A stretch of 21,627 nucleotides of DNA. Source: Mycolicibacterium malmesburyense (lineage in GTDB: Bacteria; Actinomycetota; Actinomycetes; Mycobacteriales; Mycobacteriaceae). Both the position numbers and the translations under genes were made by a program. Where the stretch lies: the NCBI RefSeq assembly GCF_001050015.1, contig NZ_CVTB01000297.1:1-21627 (forward strand). Direction: 5' to 3'. Below, one piece after another: positions 1-8,567 of this stretch; the first letter of the stretch is position 1; every line of letters begins with the position of its first letter. Below the pieces are notes generated by a model, which was given only the letters and a program-made list of their open reading frames with translations, had not been told where the DNA came from and ran no database searches.

Positions 1-1089
1 GGCCCCCGCCGCAAGAGCCGCATCATCAGCGAGCAGGAGAAGAAGATCACCGCCTACCACGAGGGCGGCCACACCCTCGCGGCGTGGGCGATGCCGGACA
101 TCGACCCGATCTACAAGGTCACGATTTTGGCCCGCGGCCGCACCGGGGGCCATGCGATGGCGGTGCCCGAGGACGACAAGGGCCTGATGACCCGCTCGGA
201 GATGATCTCCCGGCTGGTGTTCGCGATGGGCGGACGCGCCGCCGAGGAGCTGGTGTTCCGCGAGCCGACCACCGGCGCCGTGTCCGACATCGAGCAGGCC
301 ACCAAGATCGCCAGGGCGATGGTCACCGAGTACGGCATGAGCTCCAAACTCGGCGCGGTGCGCTACGGCACCGAGCACGGCGACCCGTTCCTGGGCCGCA
401 CCATGGGCACCCAGGCCGACTACAGCCACGAGGTCGCCCGCGACATCGACGACGAGATCCGCAAGCTCATCGAGGCCGCCCACACCGAGGCGTGGGAGAT
501 CCTCACCGAGTACCGCGACGTGCTCGACACCCTCGCGGGCGAACTGCTGGAGAAGGAGACGCTGCACCGGCGTGAGCTCGAAGAGATCTTCGGCGAGGTC
601 AAGAAGCGCCCGCGGCTGACCATGTTCGACGACTTCGGCGGCCGCGTACCGTCCGACAAGCCGCCGATCAAGACGCCCGGCGAGCTGGCGATCGAGCGCG
701 GCGAGGAATGGCCGAAACCGGTGCCCGAGCCCGCGTTCAAGGCCGCGATCGCGGCGGCGTCCAAGGCCGCCGAGGGGAAGCTGGCCGAAAGCGGCGCCAA
801 CGGCACGAACGGCAGCGGCAACGGATCGTCCGGCGCCGCACCGACACAACCGGACTACGGCGCCCCCGCGGGGTGGCACGCCCCGGGCTGGCCCCCGCCC
901 CCGCAGCAGCAGCAACAGCAACCGGCCCAGCAGCCGCACGGCTACTGGTACCCGCCACCGCACCAGGGTTGGCAACAGCCTGCGCCCTATCCGCCGTACC
1001 AGCCGTACCCGCAGCAGGGGCCGCCGCAGCAGGCTGCGCCCCCACCGAACGAGGATCAGGGTCAGGACAACAGCCGGCGCAACGGCTGA
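1..1089 (+). CDS. ftsH: ATP-dependent zinc metalloprotease FtsH, C-terminal part (5' end outside window)
   Basis: The reading frame is open from base 1, so the window begins inside the gene. The N-terminal membrane segments and AAA+ ATPase are missing and only the M41 peptidase domain and tail are present. The zinc-binding motif HEGGH is at codons 20-24 (nt 58-72). The family form is usually HEAGH, so HExxH is intact. The third zinc ligand should be the Asp at nt 286-288, in TTGAVSDIE. In the family this is a membrane-anchored hexamer that degrades misfolded membrane and short-lived regulatory proteins. From about nt 830 the tail is rich in Pro, Gln and Tyr, with a CAG/CAA glutamine run near nt 904-936, and it is probably disordered and cytoplasmic. 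It ends with TGA at 1087-1089, 28 nt before folE. The match to mycobacterial FtsH is strong. Confidence 0.96.
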   Translation, partial: GPRRKSRIISEQEKKITAYHEGGHTLAAWAMPDIDPIYKVTILARGRTGGHAMAVPEDDKGLMTRSEMISRLVFAMGGRAAEELVFREPTTGAVSDIEQATKIARAMVTEYGMSSKLGAVRYGTEHGDPFLGRTMGTQADYSHEVARDIDDEIRKLIEAAHTEAWEILTEYRDVLDTLAGELLEKETLHRRELEEIFGEVKKRPRLTMFDDFGGRVPSDKPPIKTPGELAIERGEEWPKPVPEPAFKAAIAAASKAAEGKLAESGANGTNGSGNGSSGAAPTQPDYGAPAGWHAPGWPPPPQQQQQQPAQQPHGYWYPPPHQGWQQPAPYPPYQPYPQQGPPQQAAPPPNEDQGQDNSRRNG

Positions 1090-1106
1090 CGGTCCGGCCG
1101 GCTCAC

Positions 1107-1112
1107 AGGAGG
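1107..1112 (+). promoter_or_regulatory. Shine-Dalgarno site for folE
   Basis: AGGAGG lies 5 nt before the TTG at 1118. This near-perfect site is the main reason to accept the rare TTG start for folE. Confidence 0.8.
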
Positions 1113-1117
1113 CTCCA

Positions 1118-1726
1118 TTGGCGCAGTCGCAGCACAACTCTGTCACCTTCACCCCCGCGGCGTTCGACCAGACGCGCGCCGAGGCAGCGGTCCGCGAACT
1201 GTTGCTCGCGGTGGGCGAGGACCCCGACCGGCACGGGCTGGAGTCCACCCCGGCCCGGGTGGCGCGCGCCTACAAGGAGCTGTTCGCCGGGCTCTACATC
1301 GACCCGGATTCGGTGCTGGACACCACCTTTGACGAGCAGCACGACGAACTGGTGCTCGTCAAGCAGATCCCGATGTACTCGACCTGCGAGCACCACCTGG
1401 TCTCGTTTCACGGCGTCGCCCACGTCGGCTACATCCCGGGTCAGGACGGCCGGGTGACCGGGCTGTCCAAGATCGCCCGGCTGGTCGACCTCTACGCCAA
1501 GCGACCGCAGGTGCAGGAGCGGCTCACCGGTCAGATCGCCGACGCGATGATGCGCAAGCTCGATCCCCGCGGCGTGATCGTCGTGGTCGAGGCCGAACAC
1601 CTGTGCATGGCGATGCGCGGGGTGCGCAAGCCCGGCGCGGTGACGACCACGTCGGCCGTGCGCGGGCAGTTCAAGGTGGACGCGGCATCGAGGGCCGAGG
1701 CACTGGACCTGATCCTGCGCAAGTGA
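1118..1726 (+). CDS. folE: GTP cyclohydrolase I
   Basis: This enzyme converts GTP to 7,8-dihydroneopterin triphosphate, the first step of tetrahydrofolate synthesis in the cytoplasm. The 202-residue product has the expected family length. The zinc ligands are visible as Cys90 and His93 in [12 protein letters not shown] and Cys163 in [12 protein letters not shown]. The conserved [20 protein letters not shown] segment (residues 115-134) and the C-terminal TTSAVRGQF segment are also present. The start is TTG at 1118, chosen for the AGGAGG just upstream and the N-terminus it gives. The gene follows ftsH by 28 nt. Its TGA overlaps the GTG of folP by 4 nt, so the two are probably translationally coupled. 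Nothing is abnormal in the catalytic region. Confidence 0.97.
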   Translation: MAQSQHNSVTFTPAAFDQTRAEAAVRELLLAVGEDPDRHGLESTPARVARAYKELFAGLYIDPDSVLDTTFDEQHDELVLVKQIPMYSTCEHHLVSFHGVAHVGYIPGQDGRVTGLSKIARLVDLYAKRPQVQERLTGQIADAMMRKLDPRGVIVVVEAEHLCMAMRGVRKPGAVTTTSAVRGQFKVDAASRAEALDLILRK

Positions 1727-2541
1727 ACTCGACACGGGTGCGGGTCATGGGGGTCGTGAACGTCACCGACGACTCCTTCTCCGACGGAGGGCTGTTCCTC
1801 GACCGTGACCGCGCCGTCGAGCACGGCCTCGAGCTCGTCGCCGAGGGCGCGGCGATCGTCGACGTGGGCGGCGAGTCCACCCGCCCCGGCGCCACGCGCA
1901 TCGACCCGCAGATCGAGAAATCGCGGGTGTGCCCGGTCATCCGGGAGCTCGCCGCCCAGGGCGTCACCGTCAGTATCGACACCATGCACGCCGAAGTCGC
2001 GCGCGCCGCGCTGGAGAACGGCGCCCAGATCGTCAACGACGTCTCGGGCGGGCGTGCCGACCCGGACATGGCGCCGTTGCTCGCCGACGCGAAAGTGCCC
2101 TGGGTACTGATGCATTGGCGGTCGGTCGGTGCCGAGAAGCCGCATGCGGTGCCCGCCTACCGCGACGTCGTCGAGGAGGTCCGGACCGAGTTGCTCGCCA
2201 GCGTGGACGCCGCGGTGGCCGCCGGCGTCGATGCGACCAAACTCGTCATCGACCCGGGCCTGGGCTTCGCCAAGACCGGCGAACACAACTGGGCACTGCT
2301 GCGCGCGCTACCCGAGTTCGTCGCCACCGGCATCCCGGTGTTGGTCGGCGCCTCGCGCAAACGCTTCCTCGGCACGCTGCTCGCGGACTCCGACGGTCAC
2401 CCCCGTCCGCCCGACGGCAGGGGGACCGCGACGGCGGTGATCTCCGCGCTGGCCGGCCTGCACGGCGCCTGGGGTGTGCGGGTGCACGATGTGCGCGCCT
2501 CCGTCGACGCGCTCAAGGTCCTGGAGGCGTGGAGTGACTGA
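1723..2541 (+). CDS. folP: Dihydropteroate synthase
   Basis: This enzyme condenses 6-hydroxymethyl-dihydropterin pyrophosphate with p-aminobenzoate to give dihydropteroate. It is the sulfonamide target family. The 272-residue product shows the pterin/pABA-binding loops in order: [15 protein letters not shown] at 9-23, [12 protein letters not shown] at 47-58, [29 protein letters not shown], and GASRKRF with RVHDV near 209-256. The frame extends upstream to 1603, but that part lies inside folE. GTG at 1723 gives the normal N-terminus and a GTGA overlap with folE. The 3' end overlaps folB by 8 nt. This is the FolP1 type, which lies in the folate operon, rather than the FolP2 paralogue found elsewhere in mycobacteria. 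Confidence 0.96.
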   Translation: MNSTRVRVMGVVNVTDDSFSDGGLFLDRDRAVEHGLELVAEGAAIVDVGGESTRPGATRIDPQIEKSRVCPVIRELAAQGVTVSIDTMHAEVARAALENGAQIVNDVSGGRADPDMAPLLADAKVPWVLMHWRSVGAEKPHAVPAYRDVVEEVRTELLASVDAAVAAGVDATKLVIDPGLGFAKTGEHNWALLRALPEFVATGIPVLVGASRKRFLGTLLADSDGHPRPPDGRGTATAVISALAGLHGAWGVRVHDVRASVDALKVLEAWSD

Positions 2542-2911
2542 TCGAATCGAGTTGCGCGGCTTGAAGGTTCGCGGTCGTCACGGTGTGTACGAGCACGAGC
2601 GGCGCGACGGTCAGGACTTCATCGTCGACATCACGGTGTGGATCGACTTGGCCGCGGCGGCGGCCAGTGACGACCTCGCCGACACCCTGGACTACGGCGC
2701 GCTCGCCCAGCGCGCGGCCGACATCGTCGCTGGGCCGCCGCGGGACCTGATCGAAACGGTGGCCGGTGAAATCGCCGACGGCGTGATGTCCGAGGAGCGC
2801 GTGCACGCCGTCGAGGTCGTCGTGCACAAGCCGGCGGCGCCGATCCCGCTGACGTTTTCCGACGTCGCGGTGGTGGCGCGCCGATCGCGACGCGGCCGGG
2901 GTGGCCCTTGA
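2534..2911 (+). CDS. folB: Dihydroneopterin aldolase
   Basis: This enzyme cleaves 7,8-dihydroneopterin to 6-hydroxymethyl-7,8-dihydropterin and glycolaldehyde. The product is 125 residues, against about 120 for the family, and would assemble as an octamer of T-fold subunits. Active-site residues are recognisable: Glu22 in [11 protein letters not shown], Tyr54 in TLDYGAL, Glu74 in LIETVA, and the catalytic Lys99 in [10 protein letters not shown]. The start is GTG at 2534, overlapping the end of folP by 8 nt. The longer upstream frame from 2474 is folP sequence in another frame. The stop overlaps the TTG of folK by 4 nt. The C-terminus ends in a short Arg/Gly tail. Confidence 0.95.
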   Translation: MTDRIELRGLKVRGRHGVYEHERRDGQDFIVDITVWIDLAAAAASDDLADTLDYGALAQRAADIVAGPPRDLIETVAGEIADGVMSEERVHAVEVVVHKPAAPIPLTFSDVAVVARRSRRGRGGP

Positions 2912-3420
2912 CCATCGCGGTTCTGTCGATCGGGTCGAACCTCGGCGACCGGCTGGCCATGCTGCGTTCGGTCGCCGACGGGCTCGGCGACGCGCTGCGC
3001 GCGGCGTCGCCGGTGTACGAGACCGCGCCGTGGGGCGGTGTCGAACAGGGGCCATTTCTCAACGCCGTCCTGATCGCCGAGGACCCCGCGCTCGACGGCC
3101 ACGGTTGGCTGCGGCGGGCCCACGACTTCGAACGGGCCGCCGAGCGGGTGCGCGAGCAACGGTGGGGTCCGCGCACGCTCGACGTCGACATCGTCACCTG
3201 CCGCGACGACGGCCGGGAGCTGATCTCGCGGGACCCCGACCTGAGGCTGCCGCATCCGCGGGCCCACGAGCGCGCGTTCGTCCTCGTGCCCTGGCTGGCG
3301 GTCGCGCCGGACGCGGAGCTGACGGTCGATGGTGAGGCGCGACGGGTCGACGACCTGCTCGCCGCACTCGATCCGGCCGAACGCGACGGCGTCCAGCGCA
3401 CCGAGATGGTGTTGCGCTGA
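2908..3420 (+). CDS. folK: 6-hydroxymethyl-7,8-dihydropterin pyrophosphokinase (HPPK)
   Basis: This enzyme transfers pyrophosphate from ATP to 6-hydroxymethyl-dihydropterin and so makes the substrate of FolP. The 170-residue product starts [14 protein letters not shown], the classic HPPK N-terminus. It has [18 protein letters not shown] near 37-54 and [12 protein letters not shown] at 85-96, where the two Asp (92 and 94) bind magnesium. The C-terminal signature [15 protein letters not shown] is at 114-128. The TTG start at 2908 overlaps the folB stop (TTGA). No separate SD site is needed if translation is coupled. The stop TGA shares its last base with the ATG of the next gene. Confidence 0.96.
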   Translation: MTIAVLSIGSNLGDRLAMLRSVADGLGDALRAASPVYETAPWGGVEQGPFLNAVLIAEDPALDGHGWLRRAHDFERAAERVREQRWGPRTLDVDIVTCRDDGRELISRDPDLRLPHPRAHERAFVLVPWLAVAPDAELTVDGEARRVDDLLAALDPAERDGVQRTEMVLR

Positions 3421-3896
3421 TGGGCCCGACCAGGAAGCGCGACCTCGCGGGGGCGGCCGTGCTGACCGCGATCGTGGGCTATTTGCTCGTGCTCGCGCTG
3501 TACCGATGGTTCCCGCCGATCACCGCGTGGACGGGCATCTCGCTGCTGGGAGTCGCGGCCGCCGAAGCGGGCTGGGCGTTCCACGTCCGCGCCAAGATCA
3601 ACGATGGCGAGATCGGGGTGGGCACCGGCCGGCTGAACCCCATCGCGGTGGCCAGGTCCGTGGTGATCGCCAAGGCCTCGGCGTGGGTGGGCGCGCTGGT
3701 GTTCGGGTGGTGGGCGGCCGTGGTCGTCTACCTGTTGCCGCGGCGCTCTTCTCTGCGCGTCGCCGCCGAGGACACCGCGGGCGCCATCGTGGCCGCCGGG
3801 TGCGCGCTGGCTCTCGTCGCTGCTGCGTTGTGGTTGCAGCATTGCTGCAAGTCTCCGGGCGAGCCGCCGGAGAACCCCGATGGGGCAACGGATTAA
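3420..3896 (+). CDS. DUF3180 family four-helix membrane protein
   Basis: This 158-residue integral membrane protein resembles Rv3605c and the DUF3180 family, which sits beside folK throughout actinobacteria. Four hydrophobic segments are visible at about residues 10-27, 34-52, 74-104 and 118-140. The second and third are linked by a charged loop (FHVRAKINDGEIGVGTGRL). The family's C-terminal HCCKSPGEPPE-like motif is present. It starts with ATG at 3420, sharing one base with the folK stop, so it is the last member of the coupled folate string. Its function is not known. Its constant position suggests a link to folate metabolism or to the next membrane gene, but this is inference. Confidence 0.85.
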   Translation: MGPTRKRDLAGAAVLTAIVGYLLVLALYRWFPPITAWTGISLLGVAAAEAGWAFHVRAKINDGEIGVGTGRLNPIAVARSVVIAKASAWVGALVFGWWAAVVVYLLPRRSSLRVAAEDTAGAIVAAGCALALVAAALWLQHCCKSPGEPPENPDGATD

Positions 3897-3960
3897 CGAA
3901 GTTCCGACGACGCGCGGCCGAATCGCCGACGAGGCGACACGCGGAGTGACCTGTGACGGG

Positions 3961-3966
3961 TACAGT
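3961..3966 (+). promoter_or_regulatory. -10 element of a predicted leaderless promoter
   Basis: TACAGT fits the mycobacterial -10 consensus TANNNT and ends 7 nt before the ATG at 3974, so transcription should start at or next to the A of that ATG. No convincing -35 is visible. A GTG at 3953 would lie upstream of the predicted transcription start. Confidence 0.6.
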
Positions 3967-3973
3967 CGCCCCC

Positions 3974-5275
3974 ATGACCGATCCGACCCGCAACGCGCGC
4001 TATCGGCGTGCCGGCCGAAGGCCGGGTTGGATGCTGTTGACCGCGTTGCTGGTGCTGGCGATCGCGGCCAGCTCCGCCCTGGTGTTCACCAACCGGGTGG
4101 AGCTGCTCAAGCTGGCGGTCATCCTGGCGTTGTGGGCGGCGGTGGTCGCGGCGTTCGTCTCGGTCATCTATCGACGGCAGAGCGACGTCGACCAGGCCAA
4201 GGTGCGTGACCTCAAGCTCGTCTACGACCTGCAGTTGGACCGCGAGATCTCGGCCCGGCGCGAGTACGAGCTCTCGTTGGAGACCCAACTGCGGCGCGAG
4301 CTCGAGGCCGAGGTGCGGGCCCAGGCCGCCGACGAGATGGCAACGCTGCGGGCCGAGTTGGCCGCGCTGCGCGCCAACCTCGAGATCCTCTTCGATGCGG
4401 ACCTGTCGCACCGGCCCGCGATCGAGACCGAGCGTACGACGGTGCGCGCCTACAGCGACTGGGCGCGTGACTCGGAGACGACGGGTCGCGTCAGCAGCAC
4501 CCGCATCGACGACTACCGGCCTGACGCCGAGGAGCGCACCGAGGAGAGCCCCATCATCGACGTGCCCGCCGAACCGCAACCGCCCGAGTTCGATTGGCAG
4601 CAACAGACGCCCGCCTCGGGCGGGGCACATCGGCGCGCATCCGAAACCGCATGGCCGCGCACGCCGGCCGACGAACCCGTCGCGTGGGCGCCGCCACCAC
4701 CGCCGCCACCACCGTCGCCACCCCCTCCGTCAGCGCCGCCGCCGTCGCCTGCGCCGCCGCGTCCGGAGCCCATCGCACAGCCCGCGCCGCCGCCTCCACC
4801 ACCGCCGCCTCCGCCGGCCCCGGAACCACCGCCGCCTCCGCCGGCCCCGGAACCGGAGCCGGCGCGAGCGAGCGACTGGCAGCCCGCGCCCGCCGACGGC
4901 CAGTGGTTACCGCCCGGCGCTCCGGGCAGCAATTGGGTTTCGGGCGTCAACGGGGCGACCACCGAGTACGTCGGCAGGAGGCGGGCACCCGAGCCCGAAG
5001 ACGAGGTGGCCGGCCCGGTCGCCGAACCGAGCGTGTCGGCATCGCAGGAACCGCGTCGCGGCAGGCATTCGGCCCCCGGCGAAAGCGGCGATCCCGGTCG
5101 CCCGGCCCACCAGGCCCCGACCGCCGAACCGCCCGAACCGCCGCCCGCTCCCGAACGGCGACGCCACCGCAGCGCCGACGACACCGACACCGCCGGGCAG
5201 TCCGTGGCCGAACTCATGGCCCGGCTGCAGGCCAGCCCGACACCGGGCGGGCGTCGCAGGCGCCGCGAGGAGTGA
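3974..5275 (+). CDS. DUF6779-like membrane protein with coiled coil and proline-rich tail (Rv3604c-like)
   Basis: The 433-residue product has three parts. Two transmembrane helices (about 19-38 and 45-66) are joined by a short loop. A charged amphipathic coiled coil (about 68-140) contains REISARREYELSLETQLRREL. A long low-complexity tail has runs of proline at about 240-300 and many Glu, Arg and Ala residues. The topology suggests a cytoplasmic coiled coil and tail. The frame extends to GTG at 3953, but ATG at 3974 is preferred because TACAGT lies exactly 7 nt before it. In mycobacteria this gene sits between the folate and pantothenate genes. No function is known to me. The tail composition resembles scaffolding or cell-envelope proteins. 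The tail contains a perfect 27-bp tandem duplication. Confidence 0.85.
   Translation: MTDPTRNARYRRAGRRPGWMLLTALLVLAIAASSALVFTNRVELLKLAVILALWAAVVAAFVSVIYRRQSDVDQAKVRDLKLVYDLQLDREISARREYELSLETQLRRELEAEVRAQAADEMATLRAELAALRANLEILFDADLSHRPAIETERTTVRAYSDWARDSETTGRVSSTRIDDYRPDAEERTEESPIIDVPAEPQPPEFDWQQQTPASGGAHRRASETAWPRTPADEPVAWAPPPPPPPPSPPPPSAPPPSPAPPRPEPIAQPAPPPPPPPPPPAPEPPPPPPAPEPEPARASDWQPAPADGQWLPPGAPGSNWVSGVNGATTEYVGRRRAPEPEDEVAGPVAEPSVSASQEPRRGRHSAPGESGDPGRPAHQAPTAEPPEPPPAPERRRHRSADDTDTAGQSVAELMARLQASPTPGGRRRRREE
4801..4854 (+). repeat. Perfect 27-bp tandem duplication in the proline-rich coding region
   Basis: The 27 bases at 4801-4827 are repeated without change at 4828-4854. Each unit is nine codons, adding one more PPPPPAPEP-type block, and the reading frame is kept. 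Similar but imperfect CCG/CCA/CCT runs precede it from about 4690. Confidence 0.9.
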
Positions 5276-5277
5276 GC

Positions 5278-5283
5278 TAACCT
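5278..5283 (+). promoter_or_regulatory. Possible -10 element upstream of the Rossmann/DUF2520-panC-panD group
   Basis: TAACCT matches TANNNT at the end of the preceding gene. A start of transcription near 5290 would give a leader of about 65 nt before the ATG at 5355. A weak GAGG at 5342-5345 could be the ribosome site. No clear -35 was found. Confidence 0.35.
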
Positions 5284-5354
5284 CGTAGCGACCGTCCGGT
5301 ACCCGCAGCGCAGGACCGGAACGCACACATCAACCCTCAGCGAGGTTCGTTCCT

Positions 5355-6317
5355 ATGGGGATCCCCGACGGATTCCGTCCGGCGCGGCTCACTGTCGGAA
5401 TCATTTCCGCAGGTCGCGTCGGTTCCGCGCTGGGCGTCGCCCTTGAACGGGCCGAACACGTCGTGGTGGCCTGCAGCGCCATCTCCCGCGCGTCGCGTGA
5501 TCGCGCCCAGCGCCGGCTGCCCGACACCGCGGTGCTGCCGGTCGACGAGGTGGCCGGCCGGTCCGAGCTGCTGCTGCTCGCTGTCCCCGACAGCGAGCTC
5601 ACCGGGCTGGTGTCCGGACTGGCCGCAACGGGGTCGGTGCGGCCGGGCACGATCGTCGCGCACACCTCCGGCGCCAACGGCATCGGCGTGCTGGCACCGC
5701 TGGCCGAGCAGGGGTGCATACCGCTGGCGATCCACCCCGCGATGACCTTCACCGGCACCGACGAGGACATCGAGCGGCTGCCCGAGTCGTGTTTCGGCGT
5801 GACGGCCGCCGACGAGGTCGGATATGCGATCGGCCAGTCGCTGGTGCTCGAGATCGGCGGGGAGCCATTCCGGGTGCGCGAGGACGCCCGCACGCTCTAT
5901 CACTCGGCCCTGGCCCATGCGAGCAACCACGTGGTGACGGTGCTGCTCGACGCGGTCGAGGCGCTGCGCTCCGCCCTGTGGGGGCAGGAACTGCTCGGCC
6001 AGGAACTGGTCGGCGACGCGCCGGGAGGCCTCGCCGAGCGGGTCATCGGCCCGCTGGCGCGCGCCTCGCTGGAGAACGCGCTGCAACGCGGCCAGTCCGC
6101 GCTGACCGGCCCGGTGGCGCGCGGGGACGCCGCTGCCGTCGCAAAGCATCTGGAGGCCCTCACGGAGGTGAATCCCGAATTGGCACAGGCATATCGGGCG
6201 AACTCGCTGCGCACCGCCCAGCGCGCACACGCCCCCGACGAGGTGGTCGCCGTGCTCACCGCGGAGTCACCCGCCGACGGCGACGGGTCGACGCCTCAAC
6301 GGGGAAGCGGCCGATGA
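5355..6317 (+). CDS. Rossmann-fold protein with DUF2520 C-terminal domain (Rv3603c-like)
   Basis: The 320-residue product begins with a dinucleotide-binding glycine motif, [14 protein letters not shown], at about 14-27. An NAD(P)-type Rossmann domain follows to about residue 130, with a conserved [11 protein letters not shown] segment. The C-terminal half is helical and matches the DUF2520 type ([20 protein letters not shown]). The layout resembles ketopantoate reductase, 6-phosphogluconate dehydrogenase and F420-linked reductases. The stop overlaps the panC start by 4 nt (ATGA), and the gene keeps this position in M. tuberculosis. A role in pantothenate synthesis is therefore a reasonable inference, but the substrate is unknown. 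The first ATG after a 79-nt gap was taken as the start, with GAGG about 9 nt upstream. Confidence 0.85.
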   Translation: MGIPDGFRPARLTVGIISAGRVGSALGVALERAEHVVVACSAISRASRDRAQRRLPDTAVLPVDEVAGRSELLLLAVPDSELTGLVSGLAATGSVRPGTIVAHTSGANGIGVLAPLAEQGCIPLAIHPAMTFTGTDEDIERLPESCFGVTAADEVGYAIGQSLVLEIGGEPFRVREDARTLYHSALAHASNHVVTVLLDAVEALRSALWGQELLGQELVGDAPGGLAERVIGPLARASLENALQRGQSALTGPVARGDAAAVAKHLEALTEVNPELAQAYRANSLRTAQRAHAPDEVVAVLTAESPADGDGSTPQRGSGR

Positions 6318-7246
6318 CCGCCCGCAAACCCCAGTTCACCGCGGGCGAGCTGAACGTCTATTCCAGACCAGGCGATGTCTCGGCGGTCACGCGGGCGCTG
6401 CGTACGACCGGACGCCGGGTGGTGCTGGTCCCGACGATGGGCGCCCTGCACGAGGGCCACCTCATGCTCATCCGCTCCGCCAAGCGGGTCCAGGGGGCCG
6501 TCGTCGTGGTGTCGATCTTCGTCAACCCGCTGCAGTTCGGCGCGGGGGAGGACCTCGACGCGTATCCGCGCACACTCGACGACGACCTCGCCGCCCTGCG
6601 CGCCGAGGGCGTCGAGATCGCGTTCACCCCGACCGTCGACGACATGTACCCGAACGGCACCCGCACGTCGGTCCACCCCGGGCCGCTGGGCATGGAGCTC
6701 GAAGGCGCCTCTCGCCCAACACATTTCGAGGGCGTACTGACCGTCGTTCTCAAGCTGCTCAACATCGTCCGCCCCGACAGCGCGTTCTTCGGCGAGAAGG
6801 ACTACCAGCAGCTGGCGCTGATCCGTCAAATGGTGGTCGACCTCGACGTCGACACCAAGATCGTGGGCGTGCCGATCGTGCGGGAGGCGGACGGCCTGGC
6901 GATGTCGTCACGCAACCGCTACCTGGACGCCGAGCAGCGCGAACACGCGGGCGCCTTGTCCGCGGCCCTGCTGGCGGGGATGTACGCCGCGGGGGAAGGC
7001 GCCGCGGCGGCATTGGACGCCGCGCGGGCGGTGCTCGACGAGGTGCCCTCGATCGAGGTCGACTACCTGCAGGTGCGCGATCCGATGCTGGGGCCCGCCC
7101 CCGAGTTGGGGGCGGCCCGCATGCTCGTCGCCGGCCGACTGGGCCGCACCAGGCTGCTGGACAACATCGCCATAGATATCGGAACGCCGTCGGGGCCCGG
7201 CCCGTATGTCGAATTCGACGAGCACGAACTCCCCTGGAGGAATTGA
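6314..7246 (+). CDS. panC: Pantoate--beta-alanine ligase (pantothenate synthetase)
   Basis: This enzyme joins pantoate and beta-alanine with ATP to make pantothenate. The 310-residue product has the nucleotidyl-transferase signature [12 protein letters not shown] at 39-50, with HEGH as the HIGH-like ATP site. The pantoate-binding [20 protein letters not shown] follows, then [17 protein letters not shown] at 158-174 and the KMSKS-like MSSRNRYL at 197-204. The long upstream frame from 5714 is another frame of the preceding gene. ATG at 6314 overlaps that gene's stop. The panC stop shares its last base with the panD ATG. PanD, immediately downstream, supplies beta-alanine, so two consecutive steps are coupled. 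Confidence 0.96.
   Translation: MTARKPQFTAGELNVYSRPGDVSAVTRALRTTGRRVVLVPTMGALHEGHLMLIRSAKRVQGAVVVVSIFVNPLQFGAGEDLDAYPRTLDDDLAALRAEGVEIAFTPTVDDMYPNGTRTSVHPGPLGMELEGASRPTHFEGVLTVVLKLLNIVRPDSAFFGEKDYQQLALIRQMVVDLDVDTKIVGVPIVREADGLAMSSRNRYLDAEQREHAGALSAALLAGMYAAGEGAAAALDAARAVLDEVPSIEVDYLQVRDPMLGPAPELGAARMLVAGRLGRTRLLDNIAIDIGTPSGPGPYVEFDEHELPWRN
7236..7240 (+). promoter_or_regulatory. Shine-Dalgarno site for panD
   Basis: GGAGG ends 5 nt before the ATG at 7246. This supports that ATG over the in-frame TTG at 7243 directly before it. Confidence 0.75.
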
Positions 7247-7653
7247 TGTTACGGACAATGCTGAAGTCGAAGATCCACCGTGCCACGGTGACCCAGGCCG
7301 ATCTGCACTATGTCGGGTCGGTGACCATCGACGCCGACCTGATGGACGCGGCCGACCTGCTCGAGGGCGAGCAGGTGACGATCGTCGACATCGACAACGG
7401 CGCACGGCTGGTCACCTATGCGATCACCGGAGAGCGGGGCAGCGGTGTCATCGGGATCAACGGCGCCGCAGCACATCTCGTGCATCCCGGCGATCTGGTG
7501 ATCCTGATCGCCTACGGCACCATGGAGGACGCCGAAGCAAGGGCCTATCAACCGCGGATCGTGTTCGTCGATGCGGACAACAGGCAGGTCGATCTCGGGC
7601 ACGATCCGGCCCACGTACCGGCCGACGCGGCCGAGTTGATGTCGCCGCGGTGA
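7246..7653 (+). CDS. panD: Aspartate 1-decarboxylase proenzyme
   Basis: This enzyme decarboxylates L-aspartate to beta-alanine for PanC. The 135-residue proenzyme carries the self-cleavage site Gly24-Ser25 in [10 protein letters not shown]. Ser25 becomes the pyruvoyl group at the new N-terminus of the larger chain. Further family segments are [46 protein letters not shown] and the YQPRIVFVD strand. PanD of M. tuberculosis is a known binding target of pyrazinoic acid. The flexible C-terminal tail is present here but differs in detail ([13 protein letters not shown]). Position 17 is Gln, where M. tuberculosis has Cys. The start is ATG 7246, set by GGAGG. Confidence 0.96.
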   Translation: MLRTMLKSKIHRATVTQADLHYVGSVTIDADLMDAADLLEGEQVTIVDIDNGARLVTYAITGERGSGVIGINGAAAHLVHPGDLVILIAYGTMEDAEARAYQPRIVFVDADNRQVDLGHDPAHVPADAAELMSPR

Positions 7654-7689
7654 GTGACCGCGAAGCGATTCGAGGGCTGGGGTGAGTCC

Positions 7690-8511
7690 GTGTTATTAGC
7701 CATCGACGTCCGCAACACCCACACCGTCGTGGGTCTGATGTCGGGTTCGGGTGACCACGCGAAAGTCGTGCAGCACTGGCGAATCCGCACCGAGTCGGAG
7801 GTGACGGCCGACGAACTGGCGCTGACCATCGACGGTCTCATCGGCGACGACTCCGAACGGCTGACCGGCGCCGCCGGGCTGTCCACCGTCCCGTCGGTGC
7901 TGCACGAGGTGCGCGTGATGCTCGACCAGTACTGGCCCTCGGTGCCGCACGTCCTCATCGAACCCGGTGTGCGCACCGGCATTCCGCTGCTGGTGGACAA
8001 CCCGAAAGAGGTCGGCGCGGACCGCATCGTCAACTGCCTGGCCGCGTACCAGAAGTACGGAACGGCGGCCATCGTCGTGGACTTCGGATCGTCGATCTGC
8101 GTGGACGTCGTCTCGGCCAAGGGCGAGTTCCTGGGCGGCGCGATCGCCCCCGGCATCCAGGTGTCGTCCGACGCGGCCGCTGCGCGGTCGGCGGCGCTGC
8201 GCCGGGTCGAGCTGACCCGGCCCCGGTCCGTCATCGGCAAGAACACCATCGAGTGCATGCAGGCGGGCGCGGTTTTCGGGTTCGCGGCGCTGGTCGACGG
8301 CTTGGTCACCCGCATCCGCGACGACGTCGACGGCTTCGACGGCGACGACGTGACCGTGGTCGCCACCGGGCACGGCGCCCCGTTGGTGCTCGAAGACCTG
8401 CACACGGTCGAGCTCTACGACCGCCATCTCACACTCGACGGGCTGCGGCTGGTGTTCGAGCGCAACCGCGACAGCAACCGGGGCAGGCTCAAGAAGGGCA
8501 TCTCGGTCTAG
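7690..8511 (+). CDS. coaX: Type III pantothenate kinase-like protein CoaX
   Basis: The 273-residue ASKHA-fold product belongs to the type III pantothenate kinases, which phosphorylate pantothenate in the first step of CoA synthesis. Motifs in order are [14 protein letters not shown] at 2-15, [31 protein letters not shown] and GGAIAPG. The usual phosphate motif is DxGNT; here residue 8 is Arg (DVRNT), as in M. tuberculosis. CoaX there was reported to lack kinase activity, with CoaA serving instead. The frame runs upstream to 7654, but GTG at 7690 gives the family N-terminus. Two TTA codons, rare in this GC-rich DNA, follow the start directly. It lies 36 nt after panD, in the same transcription direction. 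Confidence 0.93.
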   Translation: MLLAIDVRNTHTVVGLMSGSGDHAKVVQHWRIRTESEVTADELALTIDGLIGDDSERLTGAAGLSTVPSVLHEVRVMLDQYWPSVPHVLIEPGVRTGIPLLVDNPKEVGADRIVNCLAAYQKYGTAAIVVDFGSSICVDVVSAKGEFLGGAIAPGIQVSSDAAAARSAALRRVELTRPRSVIGKNTIECMQAGAVFGFAALVDGLVTRIRDDVDGFDGDDVTVVATGHGAPLVLEDLHTVELYDRHLTLDGLRLVFERNRDSNRGRLKKGISV

Positions 8512-8553
8512 CGGGTGCGTTCGGCGCACCGGCGGCACGGAAACGGCGTCATT

Positions 8554-8559
8554 TAGGCT
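8554..8559 (+). promoter_or_regulatory. -10 element of a predicted leaderless lysS promoter
   Basis: TAGGCT (TANNNT) ends 8 nt before the GTG at 8568. The 56-nt gap after coaX has no SD-like sequence next to this GTG, which fits a leaderless or near-leaderless start. Confidence 0.5.
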
Positions 8560-8567
8560 GGCACGAC

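Noticed and set aside
58..72. FtsH motif HEGGH instead of HEAGH as a damaged active site
   Set aside because: The essential HExxH pattern is intact and the same variant occurs in mycobacterial FtsH.
2631..3842. 403-codon minus-strand open frame
   Set aside because: It is antisense to folB, folK and the DUF3180 gene, is rich in Arg, Ser and Pro, and has no recognisable domain. Long antisense frames are expected at this GC content.
4513..5328. 271-codon Gly-rich minus-strand frame resembling a PE_PGRS-like protein
   Set aside because: The glycine runs are simply the reverse of the proline codons of the membrane coiled-coil gene. No PE domain is present.
8253..8567. Upstream extension of lysS giving a 617-residue protein
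   Set aside because: The extension lies in coaX in another frame and is Arg/His-rich. GTG 8568 with a nearby -10 box is the sensible start.
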